In this document: positions 41,781-49,687 of the stretch, one piece after another | Layout: each line of letters opens with the position of its first letter | How positions within the stretch are numbered: the stretch's first letter is position 1 | Assembly (NCBI RefSeq): GCF_040718835.1 | Contig: NZ_JBFEFG010000274.1 | Coordinates: forward strand, 868,001 to 932,000 | Direction: 5' to 3' | DNA length: 64,000 nt | Origin: Bremerella sp. JC817 | Lineage (GTDB): Bacteria; Planctomycetota; Planctomycetia; Pirellulales; Pirellulaceae | Program-made: the position numbers and the translations under genes | Notes under the pieces: model-generated | Seen by the model: the letters and a program-made list of their open reading frames with translations, nothing else | What the model was told of the DNA's origin: nothing | Database searches by the model: none

Positions 41781-42279
41781 CCTGGCCTGTCCTGCACACG
41801 TTAAAGTTGGATCGATTGTTTGCCCATACTCTGTTTCTGTTCTCGCTTACTGGCGTCCTACGACCTGGTCTTTTTGCCCACCCCCTGCATGCAGAGGAAA
41901 CCAAAGCCGACGACAACCGCAAACGCGATGGTCCATTCCACACTTCCCATATGCACGACAAAGTCTTCGATTTCGCGGATGACCTGAAATACGAGCTGGC
42001 GCATGGCCGAATCCCTAAGACCTGGTAACAAATAGGAAGGCAGAACGTGGTTCCACTTTTCAACGCTAGGTCACAAACGGGAGGAATGTGGAGAAAACAG
42101 CTCAGAATGCTCGGTTTAGGAAGTCCCTTTTGGGGGAGAACCAGGCAATACAAACGACAAAACTGGCATTTCCTGCCTCGATAAGATTTTGGGCAAAAAA
42201 GCGGTTAAGAAATTGCCAGGGGGGCCTTGAGTTTCAGAACGATGGGCCTATATTTACTTATCTCAACGCGAGACAAGTT

Positions 42280-42353
<74 letters not shown>

Positions 42354-42383
42354 CCTCTCCGATCTTTTCGGAAGCGAAATTAG

Positions 42384-42421
42384 AAATGGCAGTTTCAGGG
42401 CAACCTGAACACTGCCATTTT
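42384..42421 (+). terminator. Terminator hairpin after tRNA-Asp
   Basis: AAATGGCAGT and TTCAGG pair with CCTGAA and ACTGCCATTT across a GCAA loop with one bulged C. The second arm ends in T residues. Confidence 0.75.
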
Positions 42422-42430
42422 CTACGCGCA

Positions 42431-42454
42431 AGTTGTGTCAAATTTGACACAACT
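42431..42454. promoter_or_regulatory. Perfect 24-bp palindrome
   Basis: Half-site AGTTGTGTCAAA is followed directly by its exact reverse complement, with no spacer. It lies between the tRNA-Asp terminator and the first structured repeat. It could be an operator or a recombination site; no adjacent gene points to either. Confidence 0.6.
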
Positions 42455-42458
42455 CAAA

Positions 42459-42554
42459 GGATCCCTGGCCCGGGGTCGCAATGGAAACTCTTTGGCACTC
42501 GCTGCCAATCGATGGTTTCGTATTGCTAACATTGCGACGCCGGGCCACGGATCT
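42459..42554 (+). repeat. Structured repeat, unit 1 of 3
   Basis: A ~96-nt unit bounded by GGATCC and GGATC. Stems, from outside in: GATCC/GGATC, CCCGG/CCGGG, GTCGCAATG/CATTGCGAC, GAAAC/GTTTC, and an inner hairpin TTGGCA-CTCGC-TGCCAA (42492-42508). It folds as one long interrupted hairpin. Confidence 0.75.
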
Positions 42555-42562
42555 AAAGCGGT

Positions 42563-42652
42563 GCCCTGCCCGGGGTCGGATAGCCAAACTCTCTTGGCAT
42601 TCACTGCCAATACTGTTTTGGTATTCCTAACACTATCCGACGCCGGGCAGGC
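42563..42652 (+). repeat. Structured repeat, unit 2 of 3 (covarying)
   Basis: A 90-nt unit with the same architecture but different stem bases: GTCGGATAG/CTATCCGAC replaces GTCGCAATG/CATTGCGAC, and CCAAA/TTTGG replaces the GAAAC/GTTTC stem. The inner TTGGCA/TGCCAA hairpin is kept (42594-42610). Stem changes are compensatory. Confidence 0.75.
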
Positions 42653-42673
42653 TATCCGCTCGATTTACGTGAA

Positions 42674-42767
42674 GGATCCCTGGTCCGGGGTCGCAATGGA
42701 AACTCTTTGGCACTCGCTGCCAATTACTCGTTTCGTTAGCTACATTGCGACGCCGGGCCACGGATCC
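42674..42767 (+). repeat. Structured repeat, unit 3 of 3
   Basis: Nearly identical to unit 1, with exact GGATCC at both ends and the same stems; differences concentrate in the loop after TGCCAA. It is followed by TTTTT. Units 1 and 3 start 215 bp apart. Confidence 0.75.
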
Positions 42768-43030
42768 TTTTTCATGCGCCCACCGGAAGTTTGTCCGGAT
42801 TTCTCTTCATCAAACGTCGTCGAATCTAAATGACTTAGATCCAATACCGGAGTGGGACTCCGGTATTCTTTCAAAGCCTCGACTGCCAAAGCCTAGCACC
42901 AAACTAGCCATTGGGAGAAAAATAAATACCCACCAAGGGGCCACCCAAAGTAGCGAACCGACACCCCCACACTTAGAATGACATTCGTTTATCTGTCATC
43001 GTCTTAGCCTTGGGGGGATCTGCCGGAATT

Positions 43031-43906
43031 ATGTCTGTTCGCAATGTGCTGCTAGGGGGCACCATCACGGGGTTTTTGATAATTGGACTGGCTTGCGGTG
43101 GAGGAGGAAGCTCGATTCCATCTCGCTCAAGCACTTCCCACCCTGAATCAAAATCATCCTCGAAATTTCAACGCCAAGCCCCAGATACATCTGCCGACCC
43201 TCAAATCAGTTCCCAAATTCAAAGCGAACCAGAAGAAGAGAGATATGACCCCGACCAGGAAGATGTAAAGCGATGGATCCGAGACGGTGAACCCAGAATT
43301 GGGAATCTTCGTGTCGGTGCAATCGGATCCGTTCCAAGCCTTGAAATCACGCAAGTCATTGATCGCACAACAGCCATTTGTACCGTTGGCGAATCTCTAC
43401 AGTTTGTCATCGTGAAAGGCTTCAATATGGCAGACGCCGTCGATGGCCAAGGAATCAGCTTGCCTCTTGCTAAGGTCACTGGAACAACTCAATACACAAC
43501 CATCCTGGGTGCCAACAAGACGGTGCTCGTACTTGAAGCATTCGGCGACATAGACGAAGCCCGACGACAAATGCGGGTAGAAGCGATCGAGCGACGCGCT
43601 GAAATGGACCGGATCGAAGCAGAGCGAAAAGCCGAGGCGGAAAGACTAGCGGCCGAGAAAGCTGCAGAGATCAGAGCCGCTCAGTTTCGCGTTTGGGAAA
43701 CTGCCGACGCGAAGTTCTCAGTGAACGCCCGACTCGAACGTCTTAGTGGAGACAAAGTAACACTCGAACGCCAAGACAATGGTGAGCTCGTCGAGGTTGA
43801 CTCAACGCTACTTAGTGATGATGACCAAGAATACATTCGAGTTGAATTCGCTCGTCGAGCAAGGCAAGCACGCGAAGAACGCAAGCTACTTAAGGACGGC
43901 CCGTAG
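43031..43906 (+). CDS. Lipoprotein with SHD1 domain
   Basis: A 291-residue protein from ATG 43031. A lipoprotein signal ends in IIGLAC (lipobox), followed by a disordered Ser/Gln-rich linker to about residue 65, a small domain (about 80-180), a charged helix (190-225: AERKAEAERLAAEKAAE) and a C-terminal SHD1 domain (about 228-280: FRVWETADAKFSVNARLERL, then VTLERQDNGELVEVDSTLLSDDDQEYI). SHD1 domains are abundant in planctomycetes and probably bind peptides. It lies between the structured repeats and the prophage integrase; whether it belongs to the element is unclear. Confidence 0.82.
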   Translation: MSVRNVLLGGTITGFLIIGLACGGGGSSIPSRSSTSHPESKSSSKFQRQAPDTSADPQISSQIQSEPEEERYDPDQEDVKRWIRDGEPRIGNLRVGAIGSVPSLEITQVIDRTTAICTVGESLQFVIVKGFNMADAVDGQGISLPLAKVTGTTQYTTILGANKTVLVLEAFGDIDEARRQMRVEAIERRAEMDRIEAERKAEAERLAAEKAAEIRAAQFRVWETADAKFSVNARLERLSGDKVTLERQDNGELVEVDSTLLSDDDQEYIRVEFARRARQAREERKLLKDGP

Positions 43907-44591
43907 GGTTCGAAACGCATTCCTCTTAAACAGCCGCGGTATCACTCTACTGCGGCTTTCTTCTGCGCCTCTGCAAAAACAATCTGCTGCGGTCTCGCTT
44001 GACACGCAATATTTTCTGGCTAGATTTGTCCCTTAGGAATACCAAAACAGTGCCGCATTCACGCGGCCGATCGCGTCCAACTGCCTTGGGCATTGCTTGC
44101 GATCCTCTAACGTTCAAACTTCTGCAAGTTCTTCGATAGGCCGACTGGCCTGGTCAACGCGTCCGCGCCTTCAACACCGTCCAACGTGCTTTTTCGGCGG
44201 CGTGGTCACGATTGATCGGAGTATCTTGCACACACTCCGAACCCTGTCGTAGCCGTTTTGCAGAAGTTTCGGCATTGGCTACGACCGCCGAGCTTTGGCT
44301 GGATCAGAAGCGGCGCAGAACTGTAAGGGTCCCTGCGCCGCTTCTGACCGCCGTTTCATGCGACGCCACTTGCGCCGGTTGAATCGGACGCTGCTGCTTG
44401 GTGCTGAACCAACGGATCAAAAGCGATGCGCGGAGATTGCATGCGCACACCGGGCCGTTACGCGCCCACACGATTCCCCTCTCATGCCGCGGCGGAACCC
44501 GCGGTTCCCACGGAGGCCTTGATACCGGCTGCTGCAGCGACGGACGCTAGGAGCGAGCAGACGCCGGACTTCTGCACGAGGCATCTGCAAA
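43907..44591. other. Gap of 685 bp before the integrase, with a long inverted repeat
   Basis: No convincing gene is seen here. The only structure I note is the 15-bp inverted repeat at 44304-44347 and a Cys/Arg-rich but unsupported frame on the plus strand at 44,426-45,733 that overlaps the integrase in another frame. Confidence 0.5.
44304..44347. repeat. Perfect 15-bp inverted repeat
   Basis: TCAGAAGCGGCGCAG (44304-44318) and its exact reverse complement (44333-44347) flank a 14-nt loop. No T-run follows on either strand, so it is not a standard terminator. It lies 245 bp before the integrase start. Confidence 0.65.
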
Positions 44592-45566
44592 ATGATCTCA
44601 CAACCGCCCATCCTCGGGCCCTCATCTTATTTGCGGCAGTTCTTCCAACGCCACTACATTCCCCACTGCATCGAGGATCCCACCAGTCGCAACCTGGAAG
44701 GCTACGAACGCGCCCTCGACTTGTGGGAGGAACTGACCGACAACCCACCGTTAAACCAAATCAGCAGCGAAACGCTGTCCGAGTTCAAAGGCGAGCTGCT
44801 CGCCTATCGCTATCGCGGCCGGAACTTGTCGGTCAACACGGTCCACAAGCACTTGTCCCATATTCAATGGGTGCTCGACCAAGCGGGACCACCTGGCCGG
44901 CGCGGCAAAGAGAAGACGGCCGTTGGCTTCCTGGATCGAGTTCCCTTTACCAAGCTTCCCAAGCGTCGCGAGACCTATCAGGACGAGATTCCCGCGGAAC
45001 ACGTCGTGAAGTTGTTCCACATTGCGGGCGAACATGCAACGTTCCCCAAGGTCGATGGCGTGCTGCCTGGTCACCTTTGGCAGGCACTGTTCGGCGTCAT
45101 GCTTTGTACTTCGCTCCGTATTGGTCAGTGTTCGCAAATACCGATGCGTGCGGTTCGCTGGGATCGTATGCAGATCGTGCTGCCCTACGAGATCTGCCGC
45201 AAGTCAAAGAAGGACGAACCAAAGCCGATTCACCCCCACGCCATGCGTCTCTTGATGCGGATCCGAGGGCAGCGCGACCTTCTGTTTCCGATGTTCGTCA
45301 CCCATTCCAAGAAGACGATCTACGACGAACTGCACCGGTTGCAGGAATTGGCCGACGTGCCCCCATTTGGCTTTCATGCCATCCGCGCGATTGCAATTAC
45401 CAGCCTGTCAGAGATCAGCGGCGAAGCTGCCCAATTCGCAGCCGGTCACGCGAGCATGCGAACGACACGCATTTACCAGAAGGTTCGCCTGCTTTCCTCC
45501 GCGCAGGAGAAGCTAACGATCTTCGACGACCTGGCAAATGGGCAGGGGAAATTGGACGTCGTGTAA
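44592..45566 (+). CDS. Tyrosine recombinase / phage integrase
   Basis: A 324-residue integrase with an N-terminal SAM-like core-binding domain (about 10-110) and a catalytic domain with Arg176 (CTSLRIGQ), Lys near 204-207, H262-x-x-R265, His286 in AGHASMRTTRIYQ and the nucleophile Tyr295. Low similarity to the recombinase at 17,040 outside these motifs. It is the first gene of the phage-like region and points away from tRNA-Asp, so that tRNA is the likely attachment gene, though no duplicated tRNA end was found in the window. Confidence 0.9.
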   Translation: MISQPPILGPSSYLRQFFQRHYIPHCIEDPTSRNLEGYERALDLWEELTDNPPLNQISSETLSEFKGELLAYRYRGRNLSVNTVHKHLSHIQWVLDQAGPPGRRGKEKTAVGFLDRVPFTKLPKRRETYQDEIPAEHVVKLFHIAGEHATFPKVDGVLPGHLWQALFGVMLCTSLRIGQCSQIPMRAVRWDRMQIVLPYEICRKSKKDEPKPIHPHAMRLLMRIRGQRDLLFPMFVTHSKKTIYDELHRLQELADVPPFGFHAIRAIAITSLSEISGEAAQFAAGHASMRTTRIYQKVRLLSSAQEKLTIFDDLANGQGKLDVV

Positions 45567-45655
45567 ATGGCCGTCCGCTTCGTTGGGATCCCCTGCCCTA
45601 CTCTTCCACCCGCTGCACGCACAGGACGGTCCTGCGCGTGCTCTCCTATGCCCCC

Positions 45656-45710
45656 GGTTGCTGGCTGTTCCAACCTTTTGCCCAAGGTGCCGTGGGAACA
45701 GCCGGCAACC
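45656..45710 (+). repeat. 16-bp imperfect inverted repeat downstream of the integrase
   Basis: GGTTGCTGGCTGTTCC (45656-45671) pairs with GGAACAGCCGGCAACC (45695-45710) with one G-U; an inner ACCTT/AAGGT stem extends it. It is not followed by a T-run, so it is more like a structured RNA or recombination site than a terminator. Confidence 0.55.
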
Positions 45711-45840
45711 AACCAGGAGCCCTGGCGGCCTAAGGAGTAGTCGGGATGGATTCCACCAAGTCGAACAACCTGCAGCACCGAACCACGCGAGCGAATCGCG
45801 TCGCGTGTTCAATCGCTGCCCGCAATTTGAATCAATCAAC

Positions 45841-45876
45841 AACGCCCGCGCAGTGTCTGCGTGGGCGTTTCTTTTT
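45841..45876 (+). terminator. Intrinsic terminator
   Basis: AACGCCCGCGCAG and CTGCGTGGGCGTT form a 13-bp stem with one G-U around TGT, followed by TCTTTTT. It separates the integrase from csrA. Confidence 0.8.
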
Positions 45877-45919
45877 GCCCCCTGGGCCGATACCTCGGAC
45901 CACACCTGAAAGGATTCTG

Positions 45920-46120
45920 ATGTTAGTTCTCTCTCGCTTCCCCGATCAAATCATTCGCATCGGCGAGAACGTGATGATCAAGGTCGTTTCGATCCAAGGT
46001 GACAAGGTTCGCCTGGGAATCGAGGCCCCGAAGGATATCGAAGTTCATCGCCAGGAAGTGTGGCTAAAGCTCTATGGCGAAAACGAACCTGACCAAGGTC
46101 CCAGCGATTCCGCAGCTTAA
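45920..46120 (+). CDS. csrA: CsrA-family RNA-binding translational regulator
   Basis: A 66-residue CsrA: MLVLSRFPDQIIRIGENVMI at the start, VRLGIEAPKDIEVHRQEV in the core (Arg44 equivalent present in VHR). CsrA dimers bind GGA motifs in mRNA leaders and block or promote translation. ATG 45920 has AAAGGA upstream. It lies between the integrase and the replication gene of a phage-like region, so it is probably an element-borne copy that could control element or host mRNAs. The acidic C-terminal tail (ENEPDQGPSDSAA) is longer than in the E. coli protein. Confidence 0.92.
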   Translation: MLVLSRFPDQIIRIGENVMIKVVSIQGDKVRLGIEAPKDIEVHRQEVWLKLYGENEPDQGPSDSAA

Positions 46121-46139
46121 CCAGGAAGGATTGCGAACC

Positions 46140-46247
46140 ATGCCCCGCGAACGGATTGAGATAGACACGCTTGTCAGATGCCATCTGACAATTAGCACAC
46201 CAAACGCGGCCAGCTTCAACACGACACACCAGGCGAAGGAGTCGTAA
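46140..46247 (+). CDS. Very small protein, 35 residues
   Basis: Short frame from ATG 46140 with GGAAGGA 9 nt upstream, ending 2 nt before the next gene. The product is polar with no recognisable motif. It may instead serve as a leader for the downstream gene, whose ribosome site lies inside its end. Confidence 0.45.
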   Translation: MPRERIEIDTLVRCHLTISTPNAASFNTTHQAKES

Positions 46248-46249
46248 CG

Positions 46250-47233
46250 ATGGCCGGCGAATGGATGCAAATGGATTTAGATCTGCGTGAGAAGCCCGAG
46301 TTCCGGCGAATCATGCTGTTGACTGGCGAAGATCGAGCAACGGTTCTCGATCGCCTGTTTAGCTTCTGGGCCTGGGTCGAGCGGCACACGGTCGACGGCT
46401 ACTTCCCAGGCCTGACTGTCGACGCACTGGCTGACATGCTGGGCGGAACGGCCGACTTCTGGGCGAGCTTGGCCGACCCTTACGTCGACTGGCTGCAGAT
46501 CACCGAGGATGCGATCGAGGTCCCGCGATGGGAGGAACGCTTCAGCCAGGCCGCGAAAGCACGCCGCAAGAACGCCCAGACCCAGGCGAAGAAACGCCGC
46601 AAAACGACCGTCACGAAATCGTCAGATGCCAGCCCACAAACGCCTGACCTAAATCAGAGTTCAGAAAAGAACAACAAGAACATCTCTGGTCAGAGTACCA
46701 GAGAGAAGCAACCTAAGGCGAAGCGATCCCAACCGGCCACACCAAGCCAGGCCCCTGATCCGCCTGCCTGCACTGACCAGGTAAAGGCGAAGGTAGGGAA
46801 GAACGCCCAAGGCGAGCTATTCACCGAAGTCGAGCTGGTGAAGGTTCTGGAAGTCGCCGAGGAATTGTTCCACCAAGCCGGCTACGTCGGGGGCGATGGT
46901 GGGATCTTCTACAAAGCGGCCGGCGTCCTGCACACCAACCCAGGCAAGCTAACGCGTCACCAGCTCGTCGACGCGGCCCGCGGTTGTCGCGGCAAGGGGA
47001 ACGCGCCGGGTTACTTCCGGCAATCAATCCGCAACCTGTGCCCCGACTTCGACCAACTGGAACTGGGCGTCTGGATCGAGCCACGCTGGCCCGATCGCCC
47101 ACCGAATCAGATCCCAGCACACACCCGCGGTGCGTTGCAATTGCGGGGCGTGCCACGAAGCCCAACACCAGGCGATCCGACGGAAGAAGCCCGACGCCAG
47201 GTGCTCAACCAACTCGAAGCCGTCGGCGCGTAA
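46250..47233 (+). CDS. Phage replication-organiser-like protein
   Basis: A 327-residue protein. Residues about 5-100 are a winged-helix domain with the order MDLDLREKPEFRRIM, LDRLFSFWAWVERH, VDALADMLG, found in N-terminal domains of phage replisome organisers and DnaD-like proteins. A long Lys/Gln/Pro-rich linker (105-190) follows, then a helical domain. It probably loads helicase at the element origin. ATG 46250 has GAAGGAG upstream. Confidence 0.75.
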   Translation: MAGEWMQMDLDLREKPEFRRIMLLTGEDRATVLDRLFSFWAWVERHTVDGYFPGLTVDALADMLGGTADFWASLADPYVDWLQITEDAIEVPRWEERFSQAAKARRKNAQTQAKKRRKTTVTKSSDASPQTPDLNQSSEKNNKNISGQSTREKQPKAKRSQPATPSQAPDPPACTDQVKAKVGKNAQGELFTEVELVKVLEVAEELFHQAGYVGGDGGIFYKAAGVLHTNPGKLTRHQLVDAARGCRGKGNAPGYFRQSIRNLCPDFDQLELGVWIEPRWPDRPPNQIPAHTRGALQLRGVPRSPTPGDPTEEARRQVLNQLEAVGA

Positions 47234-47269
47234 CCACGGCAAACAACTGCCCCTTTTGAAAGTGAACCC

Positions 47270-47614
47270 ATGAGCAAATCCGCGACGATCCAAGTCGACG
47301 TAGTCACCCCCTACGAAGCGATGCCTGGCGACAACAACCTTCCGACCTTCACATTTACGCAATTCGCCTTAGAGGGGCAAACGATTGAGGTATCACCAGC
47401 AAGCCTGATCGTCTCCCTGGAAAGTTTGCGATCGCAAGCAAAGGAGCAAGGCCGCGACCTGGTTCCTGGTGACATCATTCGCGTTGCCGTTACCGACCAG
47501 GGCGACAACGGCCGACCGCAACCGCCATGCGTCACCCATTACCGGTTGGCACAACACAACCACCTGCACCAGGTGGTTGCCTGTATCGCTCAACTGCAGC
47601 CCAGCTTGAACTGA
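47270..47614 (+). CDS. Small phage-region protein of unknown function
   Basis: A 114-residue beta-rich protein; no family recognised. It contains VSLESLRSQAKEQGRDLVPGD and a His-rich end (HYRLAQHNHLHQVVACI). It follows the replication gene and precedes a run of small genes, as in phage early operons. Confidence 0.65.
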   Translation: MSKSATIQVDVVTPYEAMPGDNNLPTFTFTQFALEGQTIEVSPASLIVSLESLRSQAKEQGRDLVPGDIIRVAVTDQGDNGRPQPPCVTHYRLAQHNHLHQVVACIAQLQPSLN

Positions 47615-47626
47615 AAGGGCCGGCCA

Positions 47627-47935
47627 ATGCTCAAGAAGCAATCGATTATCACGCTGGCTGTTTGGGTCGGCATTGAACGCGACCAGGCCCCGATTCTGGA
47701 ACACCAGCGGATCGAGACACCAGGCGGCGACTCGCGATTGGCGGGGTCGCTGGGGCTGCACATGAATATGGCCGACGTTCCCCGGGAACCTGGCTTGTAC
47801 GTGATCAAGGCATCCGCGTGTGTTCACCAGGTGCCTGGTCATGGCTGGGCGTGCCGGTTGATCTTTGAAGATGCCCAGCGCGTCACGGAGGGCCTGACAA
47901 GCCTGGTCAAACGCTGGGAAGCGGAGGCCGCGTGA
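47627..47935 (+). CDS. Small phage-region protein of unknown function
   Basis: A 102-residue protein, 12 nt after the preceding stop codon. Mixed alpha/beta, no family recognised. Its stop codon overlaps the ATG of the next gene (47935), so they are coupled. Confidence 0.65.
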   Translation: MLKKQSIITLAVWVGIERDQAPILEHQRIETPGGDSRLAGSLGLHMNMADVPREPGLYVIKASACVHQVPGHGWACRLIFEDAQRVTEGLTSLVKRWEAEAA

Positions 47936-48132
47936 TGGCGACCAAGAAACGCAAGGAACGAAAGCCGGACGACGAGGAATGGGCCTTGTGGTTCTGGAAG
48001 TGTTCCCGCTGCAACCTCATTCGCAAAGCGGATCCGCGAGCCGGATACTGCCCGACCTGCCGAAACCCGGAGTTTGAACCGATCCACCGCGAACGCGTTG
48101 CTGGATCGCAGATGGAATTGTTTCACGTTTGA
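47935..48132 (+). CDS. Small zinc-ribbon protein
   Basis: A 65-residue basic protein with C-S-R-C and C-P-T-C knuckles spaced like a zinc ribbon (WKCSRCNLIRKADPRAGYCPTC). Coupled to the previous gene by start/stop overlap. It would bind nucleic acid or protein; no more can be said. Confidence 0.68.
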   Translation: MATKKRKERKPDDEEWALWFWKCSRCNLIRKADPRAGYCPTCRNPEFEPIHRERVAGSQMELFHV

Positions 48133-48161
48133 AGAAAGACGAACAGCAAGGCGTTAGGACC

Positions 48162-48698
48162 ATGAAGACCATACCAACCATTTACACCTGTCACCGCTGC
48201 GGCGGTCCAGCGTTTGGCGTCTTCTGTTCTTATGCGTGCTGGCGAATCGATCGAGGCTTACCCACAACGGACAAACCAACCGACTACGGCGACGCGTTCC
48301 GCGAAGCCCACCAGGCCGCACCAAAGATCCACGCAAGCAGGCGAGCAACGCCTGGCCTGGTCGCGTTGCCTGGTGAGTCGCCACAAGTCGCACCACCACC
48401 AGCACCCACAACCGAGCTGCAGCCGGCAACGGAATCGGTTCAAGGCGACTGGGCCACTTGGATCGATGAGCAATCCCCGCTTTGCATGGCCTGCGGCGAC
48501 ACCGGCCGCAATAGCAAGGGAGGCCCCTGCGTGCCTTGCGTCAAGAACGGCCGCGTGCCCTCGAGCCTGCCCGCCCCAATCGCGGCGAGAACGATGCCTT
48601 TACCAACAACAAAGCCAGCCGAACCATCGCACCAGGTACCACGCCTGGCATTCGATCGACAAACCGGCCAGGCGACGCCCCAACTATCCCTTTTTTGA
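48162..48698 (+). CDS. Zinc-knuckle protein with Pro-rich linker
   Basis: A 178-residue protein with an N-terminal treble-clef-like Cys cluster (CHRCGGPAFGVFCSYAC), a Pro/Ala-rich linker, and a second Cys cluster (CMACGDTGRNSKGGPCVPC). Start ATG 48162 is a choice; an upstream TTG at 48,129 is possible. Phage-borne; the role is unknown. Confidence 0.62.
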   Translation: MKTIPTIYTCHRCGGPAFGVFCSYACWRIDRGLPTTDKPTDYGDAFREAHQAAPKIHASRRATPGLVALPGESPQVAPPPAPTTELQPATESVQGDWATWIDEQSPLCMACGDTGRNSKGGPCVPCVKNGRVPSSLPAPIAARTMPLPTTKPAEPSHQVPRLAFDRQTGQATPQLSLF

Positions 48699-48734
48699 TT
48701 TCACTTTTTAGAACTCTCAACGGAAAGACAACCG

Positions 48735-49037
48735 ATGACGAAGACCCCCAAACTCAGCAAGGCCGATGCGATCCGTAAGCACATGGTCGCGAACCCGAAC
48801 GCGTCCCCAGGGGCAACGGCTGAAGCCCTGAAGAAGGCTGGCTATAAGGACGTGACGCCTCAGTATGTCAGCACGATCAAGTCGATGGACCGGCGAAAAG
48901 CAAACGGCCCGAAGCAACGCGGCCCGCTCACAGCAGACGACCTGCTGCAGACGAAGAAGTTCGCCGAGAGTCTGGGCGGTTTTGAACGTGCTTCGGAAGC
49001 GATTGAAATGCTCAGCACCTTTCAAGGCCTACGATAA
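48735..49037 (+). CDS. Small HTH-like protein
   Basis: A 100-residue protein with SPGATAEALKKAGYKDVTPQYVSTIKS, a pattern like a helix-turn-helix with a preceding AT-hook-like start. It ends the early gene run. The 650 bp from here to 49,688 hold no gene that I can support. Confidence 0.62.
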   Translation: MTKTPKLSKADAIRKHMVANPNASPGATAEALKKAGYKDVTPQYVSTIKSMDRRKANGPKQRGPLTADDLLQTKKFAESLGGFERASEAIEMLSTFQGLR

Positions 49038-49687
49038 TTGAAGCAACGTGACCTTAATCCCTCTCCGATGATCACGCAGACTTTTTCATATCTCTCTTTT
49101 TGAAATCCGCGTAAAGTGACAGGACCGCAATCATGCCGCTTTAACAGCAACTCATTCCGCGTGCGTCTTAACGCTGAATCTGCGATGTGTTACATCAAGG
49201 CCTTTCGACTTGATTTCACCGCAAACGCCCGCCCAGTCCAACTTTGGTGAACGTGACAAACCGTGCCCTGGGGCAGCCAATATGGGTGGCATCCTCCTTG
49301 CCTGATACGGGCTTGGCAACCTCTTTTCATACGATTCGATTGCTGGTAACACAAGCGAATCGAACGCTCCTCTACATTGCTGTTTACTTATGCGTAACAC
49401 TTAATACTGTCCCCCCACATTCTTTCGCAGTATGAGCTGTTACACTCTGACACAACACATCTGTCCAGAGAAGAAACATTTTCTAGAGTCTGCGCAATCA
49501 CCCTCCCCATTCGTGGCGGATACCACCCGAAATACAAACTGTTGTTCTGTTATTGCGCTTTTCATCAACTTTACGACGACTGCTTGCACTGGTATCTTTG
49601 CTGTCAGCCTAGCCAGGAGATGACTCACTGCATCTGATTAGCCACGGTCCAATAGCCCCTCCCCACTGACCTTGGCAAAGGACTTCC

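Noticed and set aside
41800..42028. Possible small secreted protein upstream of the diguanylate cyclase gene
   Set aside because: There is a hydrophobic stretch and an H-A-E-E cleavage-like site, but no good start or ribosome site and no conserved end.
44426..45733. Long plus-strand frame overlapping the integrase
   Set aside because: It is Arg/Pro/Ser-rich shadow sequence in another frame of the integrase, whose catalytic residues are all in the 44,592 frame.
49038..49687. Short frames in the 650-bp gap before the RHS gene
   Set aside because: None has a ribosome site or recognisable sequence. The gap more likely holds the RHS promoter.
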